A stretch of 64,000 bases of DNA from Dictyophora rubrovolvata (lineage: Eukaryota; Basidiomycota; Agaricomycetes; Phallales; Phallaceae), in NCBI GenBank assembly GCA_029959195.1, contig CP114126.1, positions 248,001-312,000 on the forward strand, given 5' to 3'. The notes under the pieces were generated by a model that saw nothing but the letters and a program-made list of their open reading frames with translations, was not told where the DNA came from and searched no databases. The translations under genes were made by a program, and so were the position numbers. How positions within the stretch are numbered: position 1 is the stretch's first letter; each line of letters begins with the position of its first letter. Positions 10,081 through 22,653 of the stretch are shown here, piece by piece.

Positions 10081-11199
10081 ATGAGAGCGCGATGTTTTCA
10101 TGCTTCACAGTCCAGACTAAGGGTAACGACTGAACGGCCGCGTGTAACGAATACACCAGTCCTGGGGAGGCGAGTTTGGAGAACCATCGTATATGTTTCT
10201 GGCGTTGGCGTTGTATCCGGAGGACTTTATTATTTATTGGTTAACGGGCCATCTCGAGCTGCACCGACATCCTCAAAGATTCCGATGGCGGCGACCCACT
10301 TCACACCAGTGACGGTGACGTCGAGCATACCATGCACGCCGTATACCAAGCTATTGAAACTGGAGTTACAGCCTCAGACAATTCCAAAACAAATGCCTAG
10401 AAGAGGAATGGTATATTCTATTTATATAAAGGACTCGGATATACAAGTGGAACGACCTTATACGCCATTGGAAGGGCTTGACAAGACTGGAGAAATGGTG
10501 TTTTGGGTAAAGCGATATCAAGGTGGGGAGGTGGGCCGGTGGATACACGAACGAAAAGTTGGAGATCAAATCGAAGTACGAGGTCCAGTTATCACATGGC
10601 AATGGCAGGAAGAAGAATGGGATGAGATAATAATGGTAATATTGTCTCAATTTTTCGCCAACTGTGTTTTTGTTCATCATCTCGTATTAGATATCTGGGG
10701 GAACGGGAATTACACCGTTTTACCAATTCATGCATCAAATATTCGCGGGGGATAGACCGAAGCGAACGCGTTTCACATTGTTGCACTCTTCACCAAGTGT
10801 TTCTGATTTGCCGCCTGGGAAGATATTAGATGGGCTGCGAGAAAGGAGCATGGGAGAACCCAACTTGTTCAGAATGCAAATTTATGTGGATGTGCTTGAC
10901 AAGAAGATGGAAGGGTTGCACGTGGGTCGTATCGACGGTAATGTCATTGAGAAATTGTTCCAAAATTCAGCTTCGAAGCGGAGCTTATGGAAGTCTTGGT
11001 GGAGACGAAGAAACGACGAACAAGAGGACAAGACATGTATCGAAGAAACCAAACGTGTTTTATTCCTAATTTGTGGGCCACAACCGTAAGTTAAATTTCA
11101 AAAACATTAATAAAATTATGACATGTCATAATACTTTTGGTCAGAATGATGACGGCAATAAAGGAGGTTTTGAAAGGTAGACATGTACATAAGCTATAG
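10081..11199 (+). CDS. CYC2-type mitochondrial FAD/NAD(P)H oxidoreductase (cytochrome b5 reductase fold)
   Basis: Three exons (10081-10635, 10691-11085, 11145-11199) give 334 aa. The first 30 residues are basic and hydroxylated, like a mitochondrial presequence, followed by a membrane segment (VWRTIVYVSGVGVVSGGLYY). The FAD site is RPYTPL. Then come WVKRYQGGEVGRWIH and VGDQIEVRGP, the nucleotide-binding GGTGITPFYQ formed across intron 1, and the C-terminal CGPQPMMTAIKE. These belong to the ferredoxin-NADP reductase/cytochrome b5 reductase fold. The GGEVGRWIH stretch and lack of standard MCR1 motifs point to yeast Cyc2, which helps cytochrome c maturation at the inner membrane. That finer assignment is inference; a generic cytochrome b5 reductase is the alternative. 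Confidence 0.85.
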
Positions 11200-11516
11200 T
11201 AATCATAAAAAGAAACGAGTCATGGGCGTCTAACTCCAGGCGGGGGTACCTCATTGACCACCACCACCATCACCACCACAATCTCTCTTTCTCAAAGGAG
11301 ATTGTGGATCTCCTTTGTTTTTTTTTTTCTTCTTTTTCTTCTCTTTTCTGTCTCTCTTTTCTCCCCCTTTCCCTCAAAAACAAAGTCGACTGTAAAGAAC
11401 AAGCAACGCACTTGACTGCGCGTACTGCTTTTCTTCAATTGACCGGTTCCAGGATTGCGACTGCGAGTGTCCTGCTATCATTACTGCTGCTGTAGCTACG
11501 AAGAATTCTCTTATCG
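11200..11516. promoter_or_regulatory. Pyrimidine-rich 5' region of the cyclin-like gene
   Basis: This 317 bp region holds a CACCACCACCATCACCACCAC run near 11258 and a long CT-rich tract (about 11312-11375). It ends close to the ATG at 11517. CT-rich blocks are common just upstream of transcription starts in fungal genes, so this is probably promoter plus 5' UTR. No upstream coding exon was recognised. Confidence 0.45.
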
Positions 11517-13772
11517 ATGCCCGTTCCAGTTTCAGTGGATGACAAGTTTACTTCAGCCCTTCATCATTTGGTTTCGTCACTCCCAGATCCCCCTCCTGGC
11601 CCACCTCCTGCTTTCACCGACCGCGATACGTGGATCAAGTCTCTTCCTCCTGCTCGCAGATATAAGCTGCGTTTAGCTCAGTCAGAAGATCTTGCTATCT
11701 CGTCCGATCTTCCGCCTACGAAGTCTGTTTACGCCCCCCTTTCCAACGGTAAACCCTGGCCTCCCCCGCCTCCTTCGCCTCTTAAACACTCCATCGCACC
11801 TGCAGAACGCAGGAAGATGATCTCCCATATGGTCCGTCCTGATTACTCGAACGAGGACTGGACCGAAGACGAAATTTTTTTCCCCCGTGCTCCTACCATT
11901 CCCGTAGCCAATGTCATTAAGCGCCATTCTAACCCTTTTCCATCCTCGAATTCCTCTCCTATTCAGAATGTTAATGCCTACTCGATCTCCAAGGGTCAAC
12001 ACAGTCTTCCATCTTCTTTTCCTCCTTCCGCCCCCACATCCTACAGCCATTCCTCCCTCCATCCCTATCTAGCCCAAGCGGCACCGGCGCCCTCCCCCGT
12101 CAACGTCACCAACAATAGAAAGTCTCATTCTTCTCCAGCATCCGCGACGGTCACATCGGTTGACATGGCGCTCTACAAGCACAGGATTGCTGATCCTTTG
12201 TCTGCATGGCTGGCCAAGTATATTTGGAAGGTCGTCACTGAGGGCCTATCGCTGCCGCCCGAGTTTGTCACGAACGATTCTGGTTATGGGTACGTTTACG
12301 TCATGTCCCTTCCAATACAGTTTCTTACCCTGAATAGTGTTCCGACTCGTGCCTATGCCGCGGAGCCTCCTACCTTTCTGGCCGAAAACATACGTACTTT
12401 GCTGTGTGCTACGCTTCTTCAGCCATCGGCTGTTTTCCTTGCTCTGTGGTACATTGCCCGTTTTCCGGTGTATTTCGGTGTCTTTGCTTTCGATCCAATT
12501 CACCAGGCAAAGTATTACAAGTTTCGTCTCGAGCTAGTAGGCGAAGGTTCTCCAGAGCCAAATGCGGAAAAGAACAGACAACTGCTTGAATCTCATGCCC
12601 CTTTCAGACTCTTCCTTCTGGGCGTCATGTTGGCCAATAAATGGCTTGATGACAACACGTTTTCTAACAAAACTTGGTTTGTTGTTATATTATATTTATC
12701 AACTATTACATGCTAACCCATCCGTCGCAGGCATCAGGTGTCTGGTGTTCCAATTCGGGCGCTCAATAAACTCGAAGTTCTCGGTCTTGACTTACTGTCT
12801 CATGATCTATCTTTGCCTTCTCAGGCGTGGACCCAATGGCTTGAACACATCCAGTCTTATCATCGCTCACTTGCGCCGTACCCTGAACCTATCGGCCCCC
12901 CGAAAGAAACCCCTCATACGATGATTCGACACACCATTGATGAGTTGGTGTTAGCCGGCAACCGTGCTCAAATGCCGAACGCTGTACCTGCGCCAGTCTT
13001 TTTGGATTTAGTAGAACAACATGCAGAGCATTTCAATGACTCCCTGACAGTACAGGAGCAATACGATCTTTCCGAAGTGGATCTCGATAAAGATGGGCCC
13101 CTGCGTGAAGAGTATCTTCCTAAGAGAAAAACGACTAAGGAGAGAGAAGAGAAAGTGCGCTGGTTACAGGATCTTCCTCCCCCGGCGGAATGGTCTCCAG
13201 CAGCTGATCCACCTATTCATCGCGTCAGACCAGTGTATCAGGCGGTTCAAGGACCTGTCCCACCCCCGGCGCCCGTCTTACCATTTGCATATCCGGTCGC
13301 CTTTCCACCAGCGGTTATGGGCTCTGCAGCGAATAATACCATACCCTCTGACTCGGTTCGCTTTCCTGGTTTTTTCCCCGATCCTCATAAGCAAGATCGC
13401 TTCCGAACGCATCACCACTCTGCTTCCTCTTCTCTTCTCGGACCATTCTCTGGTTCAATGACTCATGTTCCTTCGGTGCCTTATATAGCTCCCGTTGACG
13501 ATGGCCAGTACCGAGAGTGTCATATACCCAATGCCACTAATAATGTTCACTGTCGTCCCGAATTTATTTCTCGGCGTATTTCAGTGTCTACTCTTTTACC
13601 TTCTGAAGGCACTCATCCGTCATGGGCAGCAATTCCATCCACTCAAGTGCCGATGTCTGTATCATCCCGTTATCCTGGTAACCGGGACGCCTACAGGTCT
13701 GCAATATTACCGGATACCCTTCCTCATCATCCCCTCCACTATTTGTTTCGTCCGACTTGGCTGAGGACATGA
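11517..13772 (+). CDS. Cyclin-fold protein, PCL/Pho80-like
   Basis: Three exons (11517-12289, 12338-12676, 12731-13772) give 717 aa. The first 200 residues are Pro/Ser-rich and disordered. About residues 215-370 form a cyclin-like helical box: LSAWLAKYIWKVVTEG, ENIRTLLCATLLQPSAVFLA, LWYIARFPVY, FRLFLLGVMLANKWLDDN, then TWHQVSGVPIRALNKLE. The LANKWLDDN..T.W..V.G motif is the hallmark of Pho80/PCL-type cyclins (K.LDD...N..WA.V.G.). The C-terminal 300 residues are Pro-rich. Such proteins bind Pho85-like kinases in phosphate and cell-cycle control; the partner here is unknown. The start at 11517 has a CT-rich leader upstream. Confidence 0.75.
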
Positions 13773-15265
13773 ACACCTGGTTGCCGATGTTTTTTATTTT
13801 GTTCATCGGCATTTCTCCCTATTCGTCACGATATTTTTAGAAGATGAATTACCTTGCTTCACGTTTCAATTCCTCCCTTTCAATTATCATCGACGGTCAA
13901 CCGGCCTCTATGACATTGACGTTTTTCGACTAATTTGCCTTGTTCAAGAGAATCTAATGACTAGTCGGCGACTCGTCGGGCTTCCAAGATTCCCCTCCCA
14001 TTATCTTCCATTTCTGGTTTCCTTGTTCCAAACAACATTTCCTTCTATTATATCTCTTAGAACTCCGGCCTTCCCATCTGTCATTTCTCCAATCAAGATC
14101 TGTGATTTGTCTCCATTATCTCTTCGTTTCCATCAATCTCATTCCCACTGTCCACAAGTCATTAGCCATTTCAATCTCTCGGTGGATTATTTATTGCTAA
14201 ACGACTTCCATTCCTACCCGGCAAATCCACAGATCCACTACATCGTCTTGTGGAATATTGATTTTTCGCAGTTTCTCGTTCCTGGATCTGATTCAGTCTG
14301 TATTTTTTTTTCATGCAAGAACTTCCTTGGGCACAATTTTTTAACGCCTTTCCTAAACCTTACCACGCGATTAATTACTAAATCATGTCACCATTTTTTT
14401 TTCTGTCGGTTTTCTCCCTACTTTATTTTCTGGTTCCCAATTTTGGCATCGCGCATCATACACTATGGAAAAGTCTCAAAAAAATTCCATTCATTACTTT
14501 CTTCGGCATCGTTTCTTTTTTTCCCTTGTCTTGTTTTGCTTTGTATTTCTCCTTTGTTTCACTCCGCTTTTGATACGGACGATTTTTTGTCGTCGCTGTT
14601 ATTTTATATTGTTCGACAAGACTCCTCATGGTTTTCCCGCCTCTTCGCTTCCTCCTCTTTCCCTCTTTCTCATTTATCGCACAATCTCACCACCGCTACC
14701 AACCTTTCTAATCGCTGTTATATTGCAACATGATGATCCGGAACAATACCACCCCGAACGAGATTACTATTCATCTTTGATCTCAAGTTGCATCGGCGAT
14801 TACCCTCATTACCCTTAAAATCGTAACAAATATCACCTCCTCACCCCTTCCGCTCCCAGTACTTCTTTTTTTTCTCTTTGTAGTATGTCCTGTTTCTATG
14901 AAGAGTTTTTTTGAGTAGTCGGTTTAGGTTGGAATGATGTTCTCGTAGTTTCAATCTGAACTGAGTTTTTATGAAATTATCATTAGTCGATGCGATGAAC
15001 AAAATGAGCCTCCTGCTATCGTAATTACTCTTGTCTAGCGTGTTCTTTCGCTATATAAATAGTTTAGTAATGAGTCATGCGAGTCCATGATCTTCAACAC
15101 GAAAAATGCTTGTCTCAAGAATTTGACTGCTTTTTGAGTCGCAAAAGCATATGTATGAAAAATTTTCTTGATTCCCCTCCCCTCCTCGTCCTCCGGGGTT
15201 GGATCCTTTCGATACTCGCCCAAAACAACGGACCTTTTGGCTTTCACTTCGCTAAATTGATTTCA
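13773..15265. other. Long pyrimidine-rich stretch without a convincing gene
   Basis: About 13,950-14,860 is strongly enriched for C and T on the plus strand, with runs such as TTTTTTTTTC and TCCTCCTCTTTCCCTC. Open frames of 258 aa and 117 aa occur here only because stops are rare in such DNA; their translations are Ser, Phe and Leu strings without domain character. It may be a long 3' UTR of the cyclin-like gene or a noncoding transcript. From 14,860 to 15,265 nothing was recognised. Confidence 0.45.
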
Positions 15266-15976
15266 CTAGTTCGCCTCGTCTCCAAACCTTGGTTCTCTCG
15301 GCTCTTCAGAATCTGGCTCCACTATCCACCCGGCTCGCCTCATACCCTTTTCGATGTTTTCTATCACCCTGGCCAGATGGGGAATGATCGCAAGGATGTT
15401 GCTGTTCACCTCGTTAAGCTGCTGAAATTGTTCGACAATGTTTTCCAAGACGGTTGTCTCACGGGACATATCAGGGTGAAAGTCTACGGTTGTCTGCGAT
15501 GTGAAACAATCCGACTGGTCCTCGGGAAGCAGATTATCCACCTTTCGACATTTGGGTGGGCGAGGTACTTCGTTTTCGTCTCCAGGCCAGGAGCAAGCGA
15601 CTCTTCGTCTTGCACAGGTATTACACCGACGCCGCCTCCAGTGTCTCCCGAACTTTTTTTGCCGTCGGTGCCTGTGCAACCTCCATTGCCTTTACTCTCG
15701 CCTCCTCCGCTTCCGTCTCACGCCTCCGCTTCTCCCTTTCCCGAGCCAACCTTTCTCTCTCCTCTCGAGCCAGCCTTTCCTCTTCCTCTCTCTTCTTTCG
15801 CATCGCCGACGGTAAACTAATTCTTGTTCACCAAACTCGTCAATACTCCAAACAACGGGGATGGGGACCTCGGGGTAAGCCGGGTCGGGAACAATTTGGG
15901 GGACAACATCGTCGTTTCTATTACGGTTGGTGTTAGAGGCAGACATTTCAGTGAGGTGGTTGACGATATTTCCCAA
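15266..15976 (-). pseudogene. Arg/Glu-rich coiled-coil protein with CxxC tail, reading frame interrupted
   Basis: Three parts in order look like one protein but do not lie in one frame. Part 1 (from 15976 to about 15830, perhaps starting at an internal MSASNTN) reads PDPAYPEVPIPVVWSIDEFG. Part 2 (15803-15621) is a charged coiled coil, REEEERLAREERERLARE, ending KKVRETLEAAS. Part 3 (about 15640-15266) has CNTCARRRVACSW and PPKCRKVDNLL, then a helical tail to GDEAN. Parts 1 and 3 share a frame; part 2 lies in another. Two frame changes or two unusually short introns would be needed. The Cys pattern recalls short zinc-binding tails. A damaged gene, or sequence errors, are both possible. Confidence 0.4.
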
Positions 15977-16244
15977 GCTCCCCTCTTTTATCTTTTCCTA
16001 TGTTTTTTTTTCTAACCCAGAAGCGAGTCAAGTTTCATCCATTACCCATTTTCAGCCATGGTCGGACATGTAGTTGCGGCCTTGAGGGGGAGATAGATAT
16101 CTGTTACGCTCGCGGAGGACATCTGGAGTTTTGAACTCAATCTGAATTGGCGGTTACACCACTGAGTACGTGACTGGCATGTGACATATGCGAGTCGCTC
16201 TCCCTCTATTTCTAATCCTTTACTTTATTGCTGAAGGTTAATAA

Positions 16245-17557
16245 ATGCCGTCTGAACCGACACTTCGAATAAGAGAATTAAAACGGGATCGTGTCAATTT
16301 TGTATTAGAAAATGTTGATCTTGCGTAAGTCGTCTGCTAGCGGAACCGTATTATTGTTCGTGTTTACGACTTTAGTGGCGTAGTTTCGCCAACTCGCTGC
16401 GGAGGGTTGTAATGGCAGATGTCCCTACTGTTGGTACGCATATGTACAACCAGCATCTTTTTGTCAATTAATTTTTCAATATTTATGTCTACCAGCTATT
16501 GACATGGTTGAAATTGAGGCGAACACTACTGTCCTCCCCGACGAGTTTATTGCACATCGACTAGGCATGATTCCATTAATCAGTACGAATTGTGACGAGG
16601 GCATTCGATATCCGAGGGTAGCCAAATTTTCTTATCTCCTAATAATAATTGGTTGTTTGACCTTTCTCAGGAATGCAAGTGTACCTCACATTGCCAGTAC
16701 TGTTCAGTGGAATTGCACTTGAACATCACATGCAATGACAGCACCACTATTGACGTCACAAGTAATCATTTAGATGTCTACACCGGCGTGCAGGGCGATA
16801 TTGGAAACGAAGGCGATGAACCAAGTAAACGTAGCGATGATTTCGGAATGCCTGTTGGAAAAAGCGTGTCATCTCTCATTTCTCGTCGTTCTTTTCTCAC
16901 AAGGGACCACAGATGACCCAAGCACTCCACCCGTTCTGTTATGTAAAATTAGAAAAGGCCAAGAATTAAAAGTCAAGTGCATCGCTCGAAAAGTGCGTCT
17001 TCCTTTACTTTAGCCCTCCTTCCAATGCATGGCTCACTTGTTTGGAAGGGAACTGCTAAAGAACATGCGAAATGGTCGCCATGCTCAGCCATTGCGTTTG
17101 AATACGATCCTCATAACAAGTTGAGACATACATCACATTGGTTTGAACAGGACGAGCGTGGGGAGTGGCCGCTGAGCGAAAATGCCATCGAGGAGGATGC
17201 ACCGCGAGAGGATGAACCGTTTGATTTTCTGGCCAAACCAGAGCGTTTTTACATGACAGTGGAAACAGTGGGCAGTTTGAAACCGCGAGAAGTTATAGCT
17301 AAGGTAAGATTTTTTCAGTGACTGGCGTCATCCTACATCATTCATTGTATATCTAGGGCTTGGAAGAGTTACAAACCAAATTAGCAAATCTTATTCATGG
17401 GCTTAAATCAACATCCGAAGTTGAACCCAATGGAAGAATGGCTGGTGAAGCCATTCCAAATACTTCGGTGCAATGGCGACAGACAGCGACAGCAGTGAAC
17501 GGTACGGGTGGTGGAGGCGGATGGGAAAGCCCAGGTGCTGCCGGCTGGAGCGTTTAA
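16245..17557 (+). CDS. RPB3: DNA-directed RNA polymerase II subunit Rpb3
   Basis: Rpb3 pairs with Rpb11 to form the alpha-like assembly platform of RNA polymerase II. Seven exons (16245-16324, 16384-16433, 16496-16617, 16671-16824, 16904-16992, 17049-17303, 17357-17557) give 316 aa, in the usual range. Motifs are [35 protein letters not shown], the zinc loop [47 protein letters not shown] and [15 protein letters not shown] Gly/Trp-rich tail ([14 protein letters not shown]) follows. The fourth intron (79 bp) is the only weakly determined join; donor GTAAAC is chosen because it keeps frame into [14 protein letters not shown]. The gene is convergent with Cactin. Confidence 0.95.
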
Positions 17558-17727
17558 AATGTACGTTGGAGGTAATGATAACACGGTTCGAGATCTGTCA
17601 GCGAGACGGAATATATTGGTGCATGCCCTCGAATGTACATGTACATATATATATACATATTCACGATAAAAATACAGAAAACAATCAAAATTCGGGATGT
17701 TATACTTTGAATCCCAATACATTTTTT

Positions 17728-20158
17728 TCATTTTCTATAGAACTAAAGTGATGTCAATGATTATTCTTACAGGTTTCTCAATCAAACTTACGTTACGGCG
17801 GAAATTAAACCATAGCGATAGGCATCCTCTGTCAAAAATAGACTTAAATCCTCTGAAAATCATAATTAGTACCTTGGGGGGGAAAGAAATGTTTATACTA
17901 TACCGTTTATGAGAATACTCCCACTCACGATCCACGATTCTAAAGGCAATATCTTCATAAGGGGGACCAGCACTGAAATATAGAAGGGCGGTATCGGGGT
18001 CGTCTTGTGATCTAATCACTTTATATGTCGGCGCCTTTGATTTATCAATAAGATCAGGATAAAATATATTGAACTAGAAAACCGTCAGCATTATCGAATT
18101 AGACAAAAATATATTTCATACTTTATAGCCTTGGACGACTTTGGGAGGTGGATTATCGGTGCTAGTGACAAGTGAGCAACAGATAACTAAAATCACAGGA
18201 CGAACATACTCATAGTGAGTCTGATTATACTTGTTCCATTCATAACCAGTATGAACTCTATTAAAGTAACGCGGTTTTCTGGGCCGATATTTATCTTCCC
18301 AAGTGTAACTCGTCGGATGCTCAATATCAGCTTCCACGTTAAAGAGCTCTTCCTCTTCTTCGAGATGTCTTTCGGCTTCGGCTCTGTATAATGCTTCAGC
18401 GTCCATATCATCATTCTGCTTGGGTGCTGGCTCAGTAGTAACTTTCGAGGTCTGTCCTTGTTTGGTAACAAAGCTGGCAGCCGTAACCTTTCTCCGTAGA
18501 GTGAACTAAAGGGTATAGTAAGAAAGTTGAGAAGAAGAAAAAACGAAATTTTAACACATACGAGACTTTTTTTGTCTTCACTCGCGCTTATGATTAGCAG
18601 GTTCTCTCTTTCTTCCTGAGTGAGAGCATTGTATGGAATCGGCTCTGGACTCATGCGGGGATCATAAGGCTCAACATCATCCTTCTCAGTCGGTTTAGCG
18701 GATCCACTTTCTACTACGATTGTCGAACGTTTGTCCAGAGACCTTCTTGCAACGCCGGCAAGTAATTCGTGGTGTGCTTTCATCGCTTCGTCTCTTTGGC
18801 GTTTCCGGAGTTGTTCCAGACGATTGCGAACGACCACCTCATGAAGGCTCTTAAGCTTAGCCTAGTCGGTCGAGTCAGTAAGTAATAAAGGTTGACCTGA
18901 CCTAACCTAACCTTTGCTTTCCATACAACGAGACTTTTCAAAAGTCCTTCCCAATAATCGATATCCACTGGTTCTCCACTGACCAGCTTCGCCTGTACTT
19001 GTTTTTGCAGGAGGACGAGCTGTTCGTATGATTTACCGGATAAGAGAGCAGATAATTCAGCTTCAACGGCGTTGTGTGCTTTTAGAGCCTCAGTGTCCAT
19101 TCTATCATTCGTGCGTAAACGCTCCAAGCGGTCTTTGCACACAACCATCATGTTCTAAAAGTATTTAAAAATCAGTACATCGCGAACTAAAGAATTCATC
19201 CCTTACAGTCCAAAAATCAATATTAACGGATGAAGTTTCCAGCGATAGGTAACGTTGAATATCATCATGCAATTCTTCGGTTTGTGAAAGTCCCAAACTC
19301 TGATCGATAATAAAATTATTTAGTTAGTCAGTTTGTTTATATGTATTTTGAAAAACGGGGGTTTACCTCAAAGATAGCATAGGGTTCGTCTAAGTCAATT
19401 TCTAGGCCACTATCATCCAACTCCAGACTGTCATCTTCCTCCTCCATTCCTCCGGCGTACTTGAGATTTAATACAAGGAAGTCAACGGCTTTGGCACGTT
19501 TTTCCTTTAGCCGGATTCCCGCCCGCCTTCTCTCCTGCTCCAGCTGGAACGCTCCCTCCTTTGCAATCCATTCGTCCATGCGTACACCTTCGGATAGCCT
19601 TGCCGCTTTAGACTCCTCCTCCTCTCTGAGTCGTTGCTCGACCTCGCGTTCGGCTCTTTTCCTATTGAGCTTCTCCAACTCTTCTTTAGCCTCCTGCCTA
19701 CGAATCGCCTCTCTCTGCTGGACTTCGGCGATGCTTAAGCCTGATTTGCGTTCCTTGTCTATTTTTTTATGCCATCGAAACTGTTGAGATAGATTGGCGT
19801 CGTGAAATGGGTTATCTAATGCACTGTAGACATTTAGTTCTGCCACTTGTCTTGCGTCTTCTTCTTCTCTTCGTCGCTGCTTCTCAGCTTTACGTTCTTT
19901 GCGGTCCAATTTATCCCCTTTGCGTCTAATATACCACGATGAATGAGAAATTCAAGGATGAAGACACATTCATCGTACGTACCTTTTAGCTGACCTTTCA
20001 TCGTCCCGGCCATCCCTGGGATGGCTTTCGTCTCCTTCGTGCCTATATTTGTGACTACGCTCTCGCGGATCTGGGCTTTCTGATCTATCCCGTCGTTTGG
20101 TATTCCTCGGCGACTGTGAGCGCAAGCGGGAGCGTGAATATGAACGAGGACGGGGCAT
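17728..20158 (-). CDS. Splicing factor Cactin
   Basis: Cactin is a nuclear spliceosome-associated protein. The Schizosaccharomyces homologue Cay1 acts in splicing and telomere regulation. The N-terminus is RS-like (RPRSYSRSRLRSQSPR). Next comes a charged helical region (KAEKQRRREEEDARQVAELN, NPFHDANLSQQFRWHKK), the mid domain with WIAKEGAFQLEQERRRAGIR, and the highly conserved C-terminal block: YRPRKPRYFNRVHTGYEWNK, YNQTHYD, NPPPKVVQGYKFNIFYPDL, SQDDPDTALLYFSAGPPYED and FDRGCLSLWFNFRRNFYRK before TGA. Many introns of about 45-60 bp interrupt it. One intron near 18,895 carries CCTAACCTAACC. The start at 20158 is chosen because the in-frame ATG further up would run into ClpX. Confidence 0.93.
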
Positions 20159-20210
20159 GAGGGATGTGGACACTTGTGTATCACTGACTCGTACCCGCCG
20201 CCACAGAGGA

Positions 20211-22397
20211 ATGAGGTGGCGACCCCGCCGGCTACCTGTCAACATTCGGACTGTACGAACACAAGCAAAGTATGAGTCGAAACCTCGTCAGACTTACGAG
20301 GGGTCCAGTCATAAATTCGGGTCGCCTACGCCCCGCCAGTTAGTTCAATACCTGGACGAGTTCGTGATCGGTCAAGAGAATGCAAAGAAAGTACTCAGCG
20401 TTGCGTATGGAATATTCTGCCCGTCTTATCATCTCGTGTTGATGTTTTAAAGTGTATATAATCACTATAATCGAGTCCGGGCTAACCTTTCTGCGCTCTC
20501 TCCTGCTGATGACTATGATGGTTGGCACAATTTACCTCACGGAGTCGAGCCTCTTCACCGTCACTATTCATTTCAGAAAAACCAAATTCCCAACCCATAA
20601 CACTCTTGCCTCATCCTCATAGAATCGGTTTCCCGTTTCCAATGGATCATGCTGCTGCACCTACCCCGTCCGAGAAGAGCAATGTATTAATGATGTAACT
20701 TTCCTTCTTATATTTCCTCTTAAACCAAAACCATTGCTGACTGAAACCTCAGAGGACCCACAGGCTCAGGTAATTCGGTAACCATGTCACTCGCTCAGGG
20801 TGCTAAGATGCTTTCAAAGGAAAAACACTCCTCACTCGCACCCTTGCCAAAGTGCTTGATGTGCCATTTTCCGTTAGCGACGCCACCGCATTCACCCAGG
20901 CAGGATGTAAGTACCAAAATCCTAATATCTCTTTCTCCCCTGACACGTCTCTTCTAGATGTCGGCGAAGACGTTGATATGTGCATCTTTCGACTAGTGAT
21001 TACATTGATCGCATTTGTCGAAGTTTATGATTTATTGATACATTTGTTTTTGATCAGCTCCAGGCGGCTAATTGGGACGTACACAGAGCTAGGTCAGATC
21101 GTTTCCTTGTATTTATCGGAAACAAGCTTACAATAGGAGCTCCGAAGTTATGGGATTGTCTACATTGATGAGGTTGATAAACTCAGCAAAAGGGGTACCG
21201 GTTCTAGTTCAGACGGTGCTAAAGACGTAGGAGGTGAAGGCGTTCAGCAAGCATTATTGCGGATGATGGAGGGTGGCATCGTCACGGTGCAAGCGAAAGG
21301 TTCTATCATGGCAGGACCCTCTCAATCTCAAACCACGCCTCCAATTAACCCTATCCCAAACGTTACAAATACTGGCGACGTCCGGAGAACTAGACCCGGT
21401 TTATCTTCAGGACGTAAGTTTTCAAGCAAGTACATACAAAGGCATGAAGTTTCATATAAATTACCTAGCCAGTCATGATTTATATCAAATCGATACCTCA
21501 AATATTCTATTTATTTTCAGCGGGGCTTTTGTTGGTTTGGAAAATGTCATTCGACAGAGAATGGCGAAAGGAGTAAGTGTAGTATTGCAAGACGCATTTT
21601 TATTAAAATTACGTAGTCTATAGGATTTACAGCGGATCTTGTTGATGGTTACAGGAATTCACATGTTCCTTTCTTCACACCCAACGGTAAACGAACCCCG
21701 CATGATCTGCAATTGATGGAACCAGCAGGCATGTGCCTGGATGACCTACCTTTCATACGAAATTAACGAATTTGTTAGACTTAATCAAATACGGGTGATT
21801 TTTTTCCAGCTGTTTGATGCTAATATTTTCTCAATTGTTTTAAGCTTCATTCCCGAGTTTGTATCGCGCCTTCCGACTATTACTGCACTGCTACCCCTAG
21901 AAATTGCTGATTTATTCAGAATATTAACGGAAGTCAACGGTTCCTTAGTGAGCCAATATACCACCCTATTTGGCTATTCTGGTGTAGAAATTCGGTTCAC
22001 AAGCCCAGCGTTGCGTGAAATATGCCGGAAAGCATATGAAAGAGGCGGTGGTGCTCGTGGGCTAAAGGCCATTATGGTTTGTTTCCAGTAATCTCTGTTC
22101 AAATACAAAACTCATTCCACACAGGAAAGTATTTTGTTAGATGCCATGTATGAGGTTCCGTGAGTTTATTTCCTTTCGTTTACAGACTGTCGACGCTCAT
22201 CACTGTGTAGTGGTTCTGTAAGTGGACTGAAGCCCTGTCGAGCATCTAACTTTTAACCGCGCCAGGGAATACGATATGTATTAATCAACGAGTCTGTTGC
22301 TCGGGGCACCGATTCTGCCTTGTACTGGTCTCGAGGAGAGGGCGCTGCCTTTTGGGCTGCTTGGGCAGAAGAAGAGTCCAAAGAGAATACAGAATAG
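20211..22397 (+). CDS. MCX1: Mitochondrial ATP-dependent unfoldase ClpX
   Basis: AAA+ unfoldase of the mitochondrial matrix. ClpX feeds ClpP where present, and yeast Mcx1 works without it in haem synthesis. The start [18 protein letters not shown] looks like a matrix presequence. Then come [21 protein letters not shown], Walker [14 protein letters not shown] (split by an intron within the Ser-Gly pair), AGYVGEDVD, Walker [67 protein letters not shown] and the sensor-2 region [13 protein letters not shown]. No N-terminal zinc domain is visible, which is usual for fungal Mcx1. An alternative ATG at 20157 would overlap the Cactin start. Intron density is high. Confidence 0.92.
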
Positions 22398-22653
22398 GTG
22401 AACATTGGCATCCCTTCGGAAAGTCTCGAGCTCAAGGCCATACATGTGCGCGCATTTCGACACTATTGTGCATAGATAATGTTGTTGAAGCACCGCTTTC
22501 CTTAGTTACAATAGCCTAGATTTCCATAATCCAGGATTGTAGCATGAACGAATGGATGCTGGCGAAATGGATTATAGTGAAATTTCTACGCAGACATTAC
22601 AGAATTCCATATGTAACCTGAAATGTTTATTCCGTATCACCTTTGCTTCTTCC

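Noticed and set aside
13957-14733. 258-codon plus-strand open frame
   Set aside because: It lies in a pyrimidine-rich tract where stops are scarce. The translation is Ser/Phe/Leu-rich without domain character.
18895-18912. CCTAACCTAACC string resembling interstitial telomere repeat
   Set aside because: Only about two and a half units, inside a Cactin intron. Too short to call.
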